From Cloacimonetes bacterium SCGC AAA252-N17 (GTDB lineage Bacteria; Cloacimonadota; Cloacimonadia; JGIOTU-2), in the NCBI GenBank assembly GCA_000404785.1, contig ASNI01000033.1:1-30450 (forward strand): a DNA stretch of 30,450 nt. Reading direction: 5' to 3'. Position numbers and translations under genes: made by a program. Within the stretch, counting starts at the first letter, position 1. Each line of letters starts with the position of its first letter. Below the pieces are notes generated by a model. The model made no database searches and was not told the DNA's origin. It saw only the letters and a program-made list of their open reading frames with translations. Below are positions 8,025-15,934 of this stretch, in pieces.

Positions 8025-8858
8025 TTATTGGTGAAAATCCCGCGTATTGATAAGTTGTGTAAAATTTTCAGGAAGATCAGCGGGCTTGAAATACCGCGGA
8101 TAAAGCCGCAGGGGATTGATATCAATACCGCCACGACGAGTATATTTACATATCAGAGCTAATTTTCTGGGAGATAAAACATTCAGAACATCATAAAGAA
8201 TTCTTTCGCAGCACTCCTCGTGATACTCATTGTGAAGTCTGTATGAAATGATATATTTTAGTAATGCCTCGGGTTGGATAGTTTTTTTATCTACGTGATA
8301 ATACAGGTATATCGAACCCCAGTCCGGCTGGTTTGTGAGAGGACAATTCGATCTGAGAAGATGCGAGCAGAAATAGTATTCCTGATTGTTTGAAATACCT
8401 GCGTGCAGCAAAAACGGATTTGGCTTGTATTCTGAGATTTCGTCAAGTTCGAGTTCATCTACACAATTGAACATCGAGCTGTCCGTGAAAATATTCGAGA
8501 AAGACGAATTCGTTTCATAAGAGACATGTACATTATCTGTTCCAAGAATTTTCTCGAGATCTATTTTAATTTCGTAAAGTGCTTCATCAAATGAGAAAAA
8601 TCTCAACATTGCAAAGGAGTTCAGGTACAGTTTGAGAGATTTGCTCTCCACAATGTATGGTGAATCAGCACTATATTCGATGGTAAGAATACCTGCCGTT
8701 GGTTTTCCATTGTTTTGAAGGAATGAGAATTCATAGGCATTCCAGATGTCCATACCATGGAAAGGAACTGGTTCCTTCCATCCAATTTCATCTCTTCCTT
8801 GCGAGCGGGGTATGGGCTTGAGAATGTTTGCATTATGCCTGAAAGCTTCTTTATGCAT
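8025..8858 (-). CDS. queF: NADPH-dependent 7-cyano-7-deazaguanine reductase (long form)
   Basis: This enzyme reduces preQ0 to preQ1 in the queuosine tRNA-modification pathway. The 277-residue protein matches the long, two-domain QueF type: ESKSLKLYLNSF (residues 71-82, substrate/NADPH region), the catalytic block NCPLTNQPDWGS (Cys172, Asp179), HNEYHEECCE with His213-Glu214, and a C-terminal RRGGIDINPLR. The ATG at 8858 is preferred over an upstream TTG (8885) because GAGGACATAAAA lies directly before it, a strong ribosome binding site with 7-base spacing. No other queuosine gene is seen in the window, and no preQ1 riboswitch is apparent in the short upstream gap. Confidence 0.95.
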   Translation of the reverse strand: MHKEAFRHNANILKPIPRSQGRDEIGWKEPVPFHGMDIWNAYEFSFLQNNGKPTAGILTIEYSADSPYIVESKSLKLYLNSFAMLRFFSFDEALYEIKIDLEKILGTDNVHVSYETNSSFSNIFTDSSMFNCVDELELDEISEYKPNPFLLHAGISNNQEYYFCSHLLRSNCPLTNQPDWGSIYLYYHVDKKTIQPEALLKYIISYRLHNEYHEECCERILYDVLNVLSPRKLALICKYTRRGGIDINPLRLYPRYFKPADLPENFTQLINTRDFHQ

Positions 8859-8942
8859 TTTTATGTCCTCGTGGTATCTCTGCAAAATTCTGATTTGTTG
8901 AGTTTAGAATAAATTTCATGAATATAATTCTAATCTGAGCTT

Positions 8943-10010
8943 TCAAAATGCTTCTCCGGTTGAGATTGAAAAATTCCAATCCTCTTCACCGAATCCGATA
9001 TCGATTCTCAGGTTAAGGCGATCTTCCAAGAAAAAAGAGTAGCGTAACCCAAAGCCGAAGTCTGATCTGGCATTAGAAATCGAAAAGTTCTTTGGTTCCT
9101 CAACCACTTGACCATTTTCAGCAAAAACGACGAATCCCATTCTTCTTAAGAATCCTTTTTCCCAGGGAAAGAAACGGTATTCAGCTCTGAGCACAGCAAT
9201 CTGCTTGTCGATATGCAGATTCGGCGTCATCCCACGCATGTGCTTGTCCAGATGAGGCATGCTGTAAAAGGGTGGGTTTTTCGATGTGAGTGAGATATAT
9301 CCCTGCAGTGCAAGAACGTGTTTATCAGAAAAGGAAAGATACTCCCGAAGATCCAAAGTACATTCGCCGAAATTATAATCACTCCCGATGATCTTGTTAT
9401 AATTCATTGCACGGAAGCTTAAGAGTTCACCTTTTGTCGGGTAAGATTCTGCATTTCTACTGTCATAGTTTATTTCCAATCCCAAACCGGAATTAAATCC
9501 ACCTTTGCTTCCGGCAATTTTCCCCGAGATCAACATCCCGCCTTCCTTCATTTTTGTGATCTTATAATGAGCGAAATCGTAAAGTAATGAGACATCCCAA
9601 TTCAAATACAGCTTCCTCTTCACACCAAAAGTGCTACCAAATTCAGTCGGGGTAAAATCTTCAGCGTTATCTATCCGGGAGTTATTTTCAATGCCATAAA
9701 ATTTTGAGGGCCATTTTTTGAAATTAAGTGACGAGTTGAGGGTATAGAGCCCATTTTTAAAATGAAGTTCCGGTTCACATTTGACTGCGAATTGCTTCTT
9801 TGCACTATATTCAAGAGAGAGATAATAACTATTTGGGGGAATGGTTTTATCAAAATGCTTGGGTCGGTTTCGCAGATAAGCGATCCCCCCTGCGTAAAAG
9901 CCGGTTTCAGTCTCGTACCCGAATATGGGGTAACCAGCAATCTCTGATTCTGCAAAAAGAGGATAACACAAAGATACTGCAATGAGTATGAGAACAACAA
10001 ATCTTTTCAC
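8943..10010 (-). CDS. Outer-membrane beta-barrel protein, D15/BamA C-terminal-like
   Basis: The 355-residue product begins VKRFVVLILIAVSLCYPLFAES, a typical signal peptide. The rest alternates polar and aromatic residues in strand-length units and ends in Phe, the usual barrel export signal. The Gly-rich FGFGLRYSFFLEDRLNLRIDIGFG near the end is characteristic of the Omp85/D15 surface-antigen barrel. No POTRA domains are present, so it is a barrel-only relative of BamA/TamA. I chose the GTG at 10010 because GAAGGATTA lies directly upstream and the frame above it (to 10076) encodes a Cys-rich, non-signal-like sequence. It follows thrS by 76 bases and may be co-transcribed. Its role, and whether it inserts or transports anything, is unknown. 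Confidence 0.82.
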   Translation of the reverse strand: MKRFVVLILIAVSLCYPLFAESEIAGYPIFGYETETGFYAGGIAYLRNRPKHFDKTIPPNSYYLSLEYSAKKQFAVKCEPELHFKNGLYTLNSSLNFKKWPSKFYGIENNSRIDNAEDFTPTEFGSTFGVKRKLYLNWDVSLLYDFAHYKITKMKEGGMLISGKIAGSKGGFNSGLGLEINYDSRNAESYPTKGELLSFRAMNYNKIIGSDYNFGECTLDLREYLSFSDKHVLALQGYISLTSKNPPFYSMPHLDKHMRGMTPNLHIDKQIAVLRAEYRFFPWEKGFLRRMGFVVFAENGQVVEEPKNFSISNARSDFGFGLRYSFFLEDRLNLRIDIGFGEEDWNFSISTGEAF

Positions 10011-10086
10011 TAATCCTTCGCAGGATTTTAGAAAATTGGAAGATGAACGACAAGTACCAGCACATACCCTTATCATTATTGTCTAA

Positions 10087-12018
10087 TTAATCAATTGTGC
10101 TGATTGTCTTATTCTGGATTTCTTGAGTAATTAGTTTGATGAAGTCTTTGAGATCAGTTGTTCCAATATCACCCTTAAGATGCTTTCTGACAGAGATATT
10201 ATTATTTTCAACCTCTTTATTGCCGATCACTATCATATAAGGAATTTTCTGCTTCTCTGCTTCGCGGATCTTGTAACCAACTTTTTCATTCTGCACATCG
10301 ATATCAGCGCGGATATTCGCATCTCTTAATGCCTGCAAAATTAATTTTGCATAGTCAATTTGATGCTCACTTATAGGTATGACCTGCAACTGCACAGGTG
10401 CGAGCCACACAGGGAAATTGCCTGCATAATGCTCGATAAGCACACCAAAGAAGCGTTCAAGAGAGCCGAGCAAAGCGCGGTGGATCATATATGGACGATG
10501 AGCTTCATTATCATCGCCAATGTAGGTCATATCAAAGCGCTCAGGAAGATTGAAGTCAAACTGGATCGTGGTGCACTGCCATGAGCGGTCAAGGGCATCC
10601 TTGATCTTGATGTCGATTTTTGGTCCGTAGAATACACCTTCGCCGAGATCGACTTTGTATTCCAGTCCGGAGATTTCCAAAGCTTCTTTTAGAGATTCTG
10701 TTGCTCTTTCCCAGTCAATATCTTCTCCCACACATTTATCGGGTTTAGTAGAAAGGAAAATATCATATCTGTCGAAGCCAAAGGATTTTAGGAAGAAAAG
10801 TGAGAAATCAAGTAGTTTTACCACTTCACCGACAAGCTGCTCAGGGGTGCACATGATGTGGGCATCGTCTTGAGTAAAACCGCGCACTCTCATCAAACCA
10901 TGCAATGCACCGGATCGTTCATAACGATATACTGTGCCGAGTTCTGCATATTTGATAGGTAATTCGCGGTAACTTCGGAGCTTAGATTTATACACCATAA
11001 TATGGAACGGGCAATTCATAGGTTTGATGTAATAATCGATCTCATCGATCTGCATGGGTGCATACATGCTTTCCTTATAAAAATCAAGATGCCCGCTTTT
11101 TTCCCATAAAATGGATTTCCCGATGTGGGGAGTGTAGATTATCTGGTAACCGGCTTTGTAATGTTCCTTTTTCCAGAAATCCTCAATGATATCTCGTATG
11201 ACTCCGCCTTTTGGATGCCAGTGCACAAGCCCAGCGCCGACATCTTCATAAAAACCGAACAGATCTAGTTCTTTACCGATTTTTCTGTGATCTCTTTTTT
11301 CTGCTTCTTCCAATTTTTCAAGATGGGCATCGAGTTCTTTCTTAGTGGGGAATGAGATTCCATAAATTCGCTGGAGCATCTTGTTTTTCTCATTACCGCG
11401 CCAGTATGCGCCGGAAAATTTCAGAAGCTTGAATGCTTTTACTTTATCGGTTGACTGAATATGGGGTCCGCGGCAGAGGTCCACAAAATCACCGAGCACG
11501 TATATTGAAATTGTCTCATCTTCGGGCATTTCATTGATAAGTTCAATCTTGTATATCTCACTCAGATTATTAAACAGTTCAAGCGCTTCTTCGCGGCTTA
11601 TTACTTTTCTTTCAAAGAAGAAATTTTCATCAATAATGCGCTGCATTTCTTCTTCAATGAGTAGCAGATCGTCTTCAGTGAATGGAATTTCTTTATCAAA
11701 ATCATAATAGAAGCCATGCTCGATGGATGGTCCTATCGCAACTTTCACATCAGGGAAGAGCCGTTTCACTGCCTGTGCCATGATATGTGAGCTGCTGTGC
11801 CAGTAAACTTTTTTTCCTTTTTCGTCGAAAAATTTATAAAAGAGGATGGATCCGTCTTCCTCGATGGGTCGTGTCATATCAATCGCAGTGTCATTGAATT
11901 GTGCGCAGATAGCTTCTTTCGCAAGTCCTTTGCTTATTCCTTTTGCGATCTCAAGTGGAGTGATCCCTTTGGGAAATTTCTGTTCGGAACCGTCCGGAAA
12001 TATTATTTTGATATTCAT
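10087..12018 (-). CDS. thrS: Threonyl-tRNA synthetase
   Basis: The 643-residue enzyme has the full ThrRS architecture: an N-terminal TGS domain (residues 1-60), an editing domain with zinc-site-like residues (His74, His78 in HSSSHIMAQA; Cys182, His186 in CRGPHIQS), the class II catalytic core with MNCPFHI and RVRGFTQDDAHI, and a C-terminal anticodon-binding domain that includes YKIREAEKQKIPYMIVIG. The length matches the E. coli enzyme. The ATG has TAAGGATTTCTC upstream. A promoter with a perfect TATAAT box lies only about 25 bases above the start, leaving no room for a T-box leader. Confidence 0.98.
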   Translation of the reverse strand: MNIKIIFPDGSEQKFPKGITPLEIAKGISKGLAKEAICAQFNDTAIDMTRPIEEDGSILFYKFFDEKGKKVYWHSSSHIMAQAVKRLFPDVKVAIGPSIEHGFYYDFDKEIPFTEDDLLLIEEEMQRIIDENFFFERKVISREEALELFNNLSEIYKIELINEMPEDETISIYVLGDFVDLCRGPHIQSTDKVKAFKLLKFSGAYWRGNEKNKMLQRIYGISFPTKKELDAHLEKLEEAEKRDHRKIGKELDLFGFYEDVGAGLVHWHPKGGVIRDIIEDFWKKEHYKAGYQIIYTPHIGKSILWEKSGHLDFYKESMYAPMQIDEIDYYIKPMNCPFHIMVYKSKLRSYRELPIKYAELGTVYRYERSGALHGLMRVRGFTQDDAHIMCTPEQLVGEVVKLLDFSLFFLKSFGFDRYDIFLSTKPDKCVGEDIDWERATESLKEALEISGLEYKVDLGEGVFYGPKIDIKIKDALDRSWQCTTIQFDFNLPERFDMTYIGDDNEAHRPYMIHRALLGSLERFFGVLIEHYAGNFPVWLAPVQLQVIPISEHQIDYAKLILQALRDANIRADIDVQNEKVGYKIREAEKQKIPYMIVIGNKEVENNNISVRKHLKGDIGTTDLKDFIKLITQEIQNKTISTID

Positions 12019-12036
12019 GAGAAATCCTTACGTATA

Positions 12037-12065
12037 ATTATATTTTGAACTTGTAAAATGTCCAA
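12037..12065 (-). promoter_or_regulatory. Promoter of thrS
   Basis: On the minus strand TTGGAC (12065-12060) is separated by 17 bases from a perfect TATAAT (12042-12037). This predicts a transcript starting about 20 bases before the thrS ATG, with the ribosome binding site AAGGA inside it. A second -35-like TTGACT lies just upstream. Box quality and spacing make this the clearest promoter in the window. Confidence 0.65.
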
Positions 12066-12112
12066 TCGCTCAAAATGCAGTCAAGAAAATTGGCTAATGA
12101 ACAATAAAGAGA

Positions 12113-13063
12113 TTATTCTGTATAATATTCCCGATTAGTCAAATAGTGATAATCTGTCCATGTGGAATTTTCGTCAGCAGCTTTTTCGATGAGTTCCGAT
12201 GCGCCTGTGACGTGGGCATCGAGGTTGTCTGAATAATGAAGAATGAGTGCCTCTCTTGTTTTAGGAGGTACTGCAGCACCATTTTCCCGTTCGCCGTGAT
12301 GACTGAGCAGCATGTGCTGAATTTTCATAAGCAGATTCTTCGGAAAATTATTAATCTTTTCACACTTATCTACCACCATCTTATTGCCGATCACAATATG
12401 TCCTATAAGCCGACCTTCATCAGTAAAATCAATGAATGGTGCAAGCGTATATTCTTTTGTCTTTCCGATATCATGCAAGATAGCACAGGTGATGAGCAAG
12501 TCTTTGTCAATACCATCATATAAAGTGCTGACCGCATCACAAATTGAAGCAACTGTCACAGAATGGTGGAGGAGACCTCCTACAAGATTATGATGCCAGT
12601 TCTTCGCAGCCGGTGATTTTGAGAATTTTTCCAGCAATTCTTTGTCGTCAAAGAACCGATGCAGGAGCTGGGAGAGGTATTCATTCTTTACAGAATCGAT
12701 GAAACCAAAGAGTCTTTCTATGAGTTTGTTAGTATCTTTTGTTGTGGTTGGAGCAAAATCGGACAGCTGGTATTCGTTATCTTCAGCTTTGCGGATATTA
12801 CTTATTGAGAGCTGCACATTATTTTCAAAAGTAGTAACAAGCGCTTTTATTTTAACGATATCACCAACAGAGAAGGTATCCTGAAATTTAGGTACATTAT
12901 CCCAGATAAAGCCGGTCACCCGACCGGTTCTGTCCAAACACATTACACGTATGAAGAACTTTCCAGCTCTGCTTTTCCTTACAGATTTCTCGCTTATCGC
13001 AAAGAGATCTGTTATTTCACTGCCCTCTAAAGAGCTCAAATCTTGTACGAATTTTTCTTTCAT
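12113..13063 (-). CDS. OB-fold/HD-domain 3'-5' exoribonuclease, YhaM-like
   Basis: The 316-residue protein joins an N-terminal nucleic-acid-binding OB fold (about residues 15-95, including VMCLDRTGRVTGFIWD) to a C-terminal HD phosphohydrolase domain with HHSV (His166-167), AILHDIGK (His197-Asp198), GHIVIG, LLSHHGE and a final HYSDNLDAH. This order and length match YhaM-type 3'-5' exonucleases, which trim RNA and single-stranded DNA ends. The ATG at 13063 is preferred over 13129 because AGGAGTAAT precedes it and the upstream 22 residues look non-native. It is transcribed toward thrS, with a 94-base gap holding the thrS promoter. Confidence 0.88.
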   Translation of the reverse strand: MKEKFVQDLSSLEGSEITDLFAISEKSVRKSRAGKFFIRVMCLDRTGRVTGFIWDNVPKFQDTFSVGDIVKIKALVTTFENNVQLSISNIRKAEDNEYQLSDFAPTTTKDTNKLIERLFGFIDSVKNEYLSQLLHRFFDDKELLEKFSKSPAAKNWHHNLVGGLLHHSVTVASICDAVSTLYDGIDKDLLITCAILHDIGKTKEYTLAPFIDFTDEGRLIGHIVIGNKMVVDKCEKINNFPKNLLMKIQHMLLSHHGERENGAAVPPKTREALILHYSDNLDAHVTGASELIEKAADENSTWTDYHYLTNREYYTE

Positions 13064-13228
13064 ATTACTCCTAAATATAAATTTTTTTAACCACGAAAAA
13101 CACCCCAGTCGAATAAAAAACAAATTCAACGGAGCAGGCTAAAGTCACGAAAATCACAAAAAAGTTTTTTATGTCAAAACAAATATACTTTGGTTATATG
13201 TTTTGGGCTATAAATATACAAACATTCA

Positions 13229-13340
13229 TGTCAAAATCTACCTTCCTAAATCCTTCCTAACAAGGAAGGACTTGATACTTACTTTGCATTGGTTGGAAGT
13301 CACGTCTCCTGAAGAGGAGAATGGATTTAGGGAAGAGGTT
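13229..13340. repeat. 112-bp direct repeat, left copy (flanks DUF559 gene)
   Basis: The stretch is repeated at 13695-13806 (offset 466) with only three substitutions in 112 bases. It contains two small hairpins: TCCTTCC-TAACAA-GGAAGGA and CTCCT-GAAG-AGGAG. The last 28 codons of the DUF559 reading frame (to its stop at 13257) lie inside this copy, so the protein's C-terminus is encoded by repeat DNA. Confidence 0.93.
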
Positions 13341-13700
13341 GTATAAGATGTCATTTCTCGTAGACTTTTTTATCCTTTGCAGTACATCATCTAAATTGTG
13401 AAAAACTTCTTCATTCTTTATTCTGAGAACCTTATACCCCTTTTCCATAAAATATTCATCACGTTCCTGATCTCTGAACTTTGTTTTCAAATGAATTTTA
13501 CCATCTATTTCAAGAATTACTTTTTTACTTGGGCATAAGAAATCTATTACAAATGTATCATACGGAACTTGGCGTCTGAATTTTAATCCGTTCAATTTTT
13601 TTGCTTTTAATTCTTCCCAGATAATTTCTTCTGCTTCAGTTTGTGATTTTCTAAGTTCTTTTGAAACCTGAAGAAGTTCTCGGGAATATTTTCTTGTCAA
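13257..13700 (-). CDS. DUF559 / Vsr-like endonuclease-domain protein
   Basis: The 147-residue product has the DUF559 core: ELRKSQTEAEEIIWEELKAKK, then LKFRRQVPYDTFVIDFLC, then VILEIDGKIH, which gives the D...ExD/K arrangement of the Vsr/PD-(D/E)xK nuclease fold. It ends with YKVLRIKNEEVFHNLDDVLQRI. Family members are predicted DNA nucleases of unknown role, often found as isolated genes. The reading frame opens at a TTG (13700) inside the right-hand repeat and closes in the left-hand repeat, so no independent promoter or ribosome binding site is visible and both ends consist of repeat sequence. The last 28 residues (FRRRDFQPMQSKYQVLPC region) do not resemble the domain. It is intact, but its expression is uncertain. 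Confidence 0.8.
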   Translation of the reverse strand: MTRKYSRELLQVSKELRKSQTEAEEIIWEELKAKKLNGLKFRRQVPYDTFVIDFLCPSKKVILEIDGKIHLKTKFRDQERDEYFMEKGYKVLRIKNEEVFHNLDDVLQRIKKSTRNDILYNLFPKSILLFRRRDFQPMQSKYQVLPC

Positions 13701-13806
13701 AATCTACCTTCCTAAATCCTTCCTAACAAGGAAGGACTTGATACTTACTTTGCATTGGTTGGAAGTCCCGTCTCCTGAAGAGGAGAAGGGATTTCGGGAA
13801 GAGGTT
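13695..13806. repeat. 112-bp direct repeat, right copy (flanks DUF559 gene)
   Basis: This is the partner of 13229-13340, with the same two hairpins and three substitutions. It spans the start region of the DUF559 gene and ends 48 bases before the stop of the PHP-domain gene. Together the two copies bracket a unit of about 466 bases (one repeat plus the gene), as expected for a duplicable or excisable cassette. Confidence 0.93.
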
Positions 13807-13854
13807 TCTATCCTGAACCACAGTTGATTTCAGTTTAAGGTACATCTCTTACCT

Positions 13855-14922
13855 TTATACCACATATATGGGGTTCGTGAAAAGCCATCCTTTGAGCCCG
13901 ATGAACACCTCGATCCGATAAAAGCCCTTCTCTGTGATCGGAAACGAAACTTTGTTCATATATTCAGTATGAACTATATTCCCATTGTGTATAATTTTTA
14001 TATGACAATCCTGCTGAAAATAAATAAATAAGTAAAGGTCTTTTTCCTCAAGTGATATCTCTTCGCCGGGCAGTGCAAATTTTTCAGATGATTTTGACTC
14101 GATCCCACAGTAAAACATGTGCGGGTCGGCATGAAGATAATTCACAATATAGGAGTTTCCATTTTTCAATAATGAAAGAATTTCCTGGGTGGGATCATTT
14201 GATGATAGAGGTTGTCGTGTTTGAATATTCGTTCGGATAGTTCCAAACAATTTTCTGTGCGGAAGAAAGCTAATGGAAAAAGGACCTACGGAATATCTGT
14301 TTTCATGAGAATCCACACTTCCGATCCCGGCTTTTTTCATACCTTTGTTATTTAGTTCATCCCATTTTTTCAGGACTTCTTTTTTCGGTTTTTTAATTGA
14401 TGTATTCGGGAATAATATTTTCGGTATCACATTCCACGGAATGCGTAATTTATCAGTCCATTCGGAGATGTAGTTCCATATTTCGATGCCATCGAAAACC
14501 GAGGTATTCCAGGAAGTCCAGTTGTAGGTGCGCAGTGTTCTTTTAGATCTTCTTCTTTCAAAAGGATGGGCTATGAATCCAATTCCTCCCAATTTGTGGG
14601 TTTCTTTTACATATTCATCAGCACTCATCGAAAGCGGGAACACTTCATCAATATTGAAAACGAGGTAATGGTTGTTCATTTCAGCGTCATTCATTTCATA
14701 TCCTATGAGAATATTCAGTTTCGATTGCAAAATGGCTGAAATGTCATTCTTAACTTCCAGAGAACGATGATCGGTTATACAGATAAAATCAACATTATGA
14801 TCCTCTGCCGTATGCACTATATCAGCAAGACTTCTATGTCCGTCAAAGGAGTGTTCAGTATGAACATGAATGACTCCGGAATATTCGTATATTTCTTTAC
14901 CAAATACTGATTTTTTTATCAT
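13855..14922 (-). CDS. PHP-domain metal-dependent hydrolase
   Basis: The 355-residue protein has the polymerase-and-histidinol-phosphatase (PHP) motifs: VIHVHTEHSFDG near residues 16-27, ICITDHRS near residue 48, GYEMN, a FIAHPFERR His motif and IGSVDSHENR. These supply the His/Asp ligands of a trinuclear metal site. Such proteins are phosphoesterases with varied substrates. The C-terminal 100 residues look like a beta-rich extra domain. The ATG at 14922 is supported by AGGAATTTAAT upstream. The frame continues open to 15225, but that extension is translated repeat DNA (it reads HPELVEGSVPLREP) and is not part of the gene. No signal peptide is present. The substrate is unknown. Confidence 0.82.
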   Translation of the reverse strand: MIKKSVFGKEIYEYSGVIHVHTEHSFDGHRSLADIVHTAEDHNVDFICITDHRSLEVKNDISAILQSKLNILIGYEMNDAEMNNHYLVFNIDEVFPLSMSADEYVKETHKLGGIGFIAHPFERRRSKRTLRTYNWTSWNTSVFDGIEIWNYISEWTDKLRIPWNVIPKILFPNTSIKKPKKEVLKKWDELNNKGMKKAGIGSVDSHENRYSVGPFSISFLPHRKLFGTIRTNIQTRQPLSSNDPTQEILSLLKNGNSYIVNYLHADPHMFYCGIESKSSEKFALPGEEISLEEKDLYLFIYFQQDCHIKIIHNGNIVHTEYMNKVSFPITEKGFYRIEVFIGLKGWLFTNPIYVV

Positions 14923-14983
14923 ATTAAATTCCTGAATGTAATTCCAATGAGCAATTCTAATTGTCAACAATTTTGTAATGGAT

Positions 14984-15269
14984 TTGGCATACCCCCAAAA
15001 TTTTTCATATTCATGACACTTTAAGGAAAACTTATTGAATATCATCCGTATAAATAGTAAAAGAAATAAATAACCATAATAGTTAAAAGCACTGTCACAC
15101 TGAGGTTCTCGAAGTGGGACAGACCCTTCGACAAGCTCAGGGTGACAACAGCAATGGTGGATAAAAATCAACAGTGTGCTATATGTTATTTTCCACAAAA
15201 ATTTCCCCGCAATCCCTTTATTCATGCACTATCCAGAGAATCTTCATCGAATTTTTGGGGGTATCCCTG
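14984..15269. mobile_element. MITE-like element, copy 1
   Basis: The ends are inverted: GGCATACCCCCAAAA on the left (from 14986) and TTTTTGGGGGTATCC on the right (to 15266). The right 55 bases (15216-15270) recur at 21844-21898 with a single mismatch, and a shared HPELVEG-type repeat lies at the same internal position. A 13-base direct repeat TTTTGTAATGGAT flanks it (14971-14983 and 15270-15282), looking like a target-site duplication. It has no coding capacity of its own, so it would need a transposase elsewhere. It fills the first part of the 1-kb gene-free block 14923-15934. Confidence 0.65.
15093..15147. repeat. HPELVEG-type dispersed palindromic repeat, copy 1
   Basis: The outer arms TGTCACACTGAG and CTCAGGGTGACA form a hairpin with TTCTCGAAG and CTTCGA inside. 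Read on the minus strand it encodes the HPELVEG peptide seen when this widespread bacterial repeat family is translated. It lies inside the MITE-like element, and 39 bases of it are identical to copy 2 at 21690-21775. Confidence 0.85.
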
Positions 15270-15447
15270 TTTTGTAATGGATATTTGTAACAGGAACGAT
15301 TTAGTCTTAAAAGATTCTTTAAAAAAACAAGATTGAGATTTAAATGGGAATACCGCCGAAATTATAATGATGATTTTCTATAAAGCCCACGAATAAAGGT
15401 ATAGCTGAATATTTAATATGGAAAATTCAATAAACAAAAAAAATGTA

Positions 15448-15496
15448 ATTCCCGTGAAAGCTTGCCTCCGTCTGCTGACGGATTGGGGACGGGAAT
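15448..15496. repeat. Hairpin repeat with a nested palindrome
   Basis: The outer arms ATTCCCGT and ACGGGAAT enclose a second palindrome, TCCGTC-TGCT-GACGGA (15467-15482). A 64-residue frame across this site (15418-15612) is not gene-like. The gene-free block here otherwise shows only A/T-rich sequence. Confidence 0.7.
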
Positions 15497-15626
15497 CCAG
15501 TATTTGTTTTTTAGTAAGATTCATGTTTCCCAATCAAGCAATAGAAATAGTACGCGATATTAATGATTGGCGGGAAAGGGATTTCATACAAGAAGATAGT
15601 GCTTTTAAATAATTTTTAGTCGGTTG

Positions 15627-15755
15627 GACTGGACTTCATCCGCCAGCTGGCGGAGAGTTCAGAACAAAGGAGAAGTTCAAGTTGAGAACAACATTAGATT
15701 CGGGTTGTGTAGTTGTGCATTCTGAACTCCATCTGCTTCGCGATGAAGTCCAGTC
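15627..15755. repeat. Long imperfect inverted repeat with embedded palindromes
   Basis: The left arm GACTGGACTTCATC (15627-15640) pairs exactly with GATGAAGTCCAGTC (15742-15755), and further in GAGTTCAGAA (15655-15664) pairs with TTCTGAACTC (15720-15729). A perfect 16-base palindrome TCCGCCAGCTGGCGGA (15639-15654) interrupts only the left arm. Transcribed, it would fold into a hairpin of about 130 bases. Confidence 0.85.
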
Positions 15756-15781
15756 TGCAAAAAAATATTAGGGCAGGTCGA

Positions 15782-15829
15782 TCTTCTCTTTTCTTTCTTC
15801 TCTCTTCCATCCTCCATCTTCCTTTCCCC
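15782..15829. other. Polypyrimidine tract
   Basis: The top strand here is almost pure C/T (two A's in 48 bases), rich in CTT, CTC and TCC. It lies between the inverted repeat and the third TIR-like site, about 105 bases before the permease gene. No function is evident. Such tracts can be slippage-prone or form triplex DNA. Confidence 0.6.
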
Positions 15830-15858
15830 GTATTCCACTATCTGGAGTTGCCATGTCT

Positions 15859-15879
15859 ATGAAATTTTTGGGGGTATGC
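15859..15879. repeat. Solitary MITE-like end (TIR)
   Basis: ATGAAATTTTTGGGGGTATGC is the near-exact reverse complement of the left end of MITE-like copy 1 (14987-15008), including the GCATACCCCC variant that the other ends lack. It closes the repeat block 56 bases before the permease start and could be the outer right end of a larger composite (14987-15879) or a remnant. Confidence 0.6.
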
Positions 15880-15934
15880 ATGATTTATTATGAAATAAGA
15901 TTGACATTTTTTTTCCAATAGCTTTCAAGTAATT

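Noticed and set aside
12019..12112. T-box leader for thrS
   Set aside because: The promoter with TATAAT lies about 25 bases before the ATG, and the leader has no T-box sequence or terminator.
14923..15225. N-terminal extension of the PHP protein
   Set aside because: It is translated repeat DNA (HPELVEG and MITE-like sequence) and a good ribosome binding site supports the internal ATG at 14922.
15418..15612. 64-codon plus-strand frame
   Set aside because: It reads across a palindromic repeat (VIPVKACLRLL) and has no ribosome binding site.
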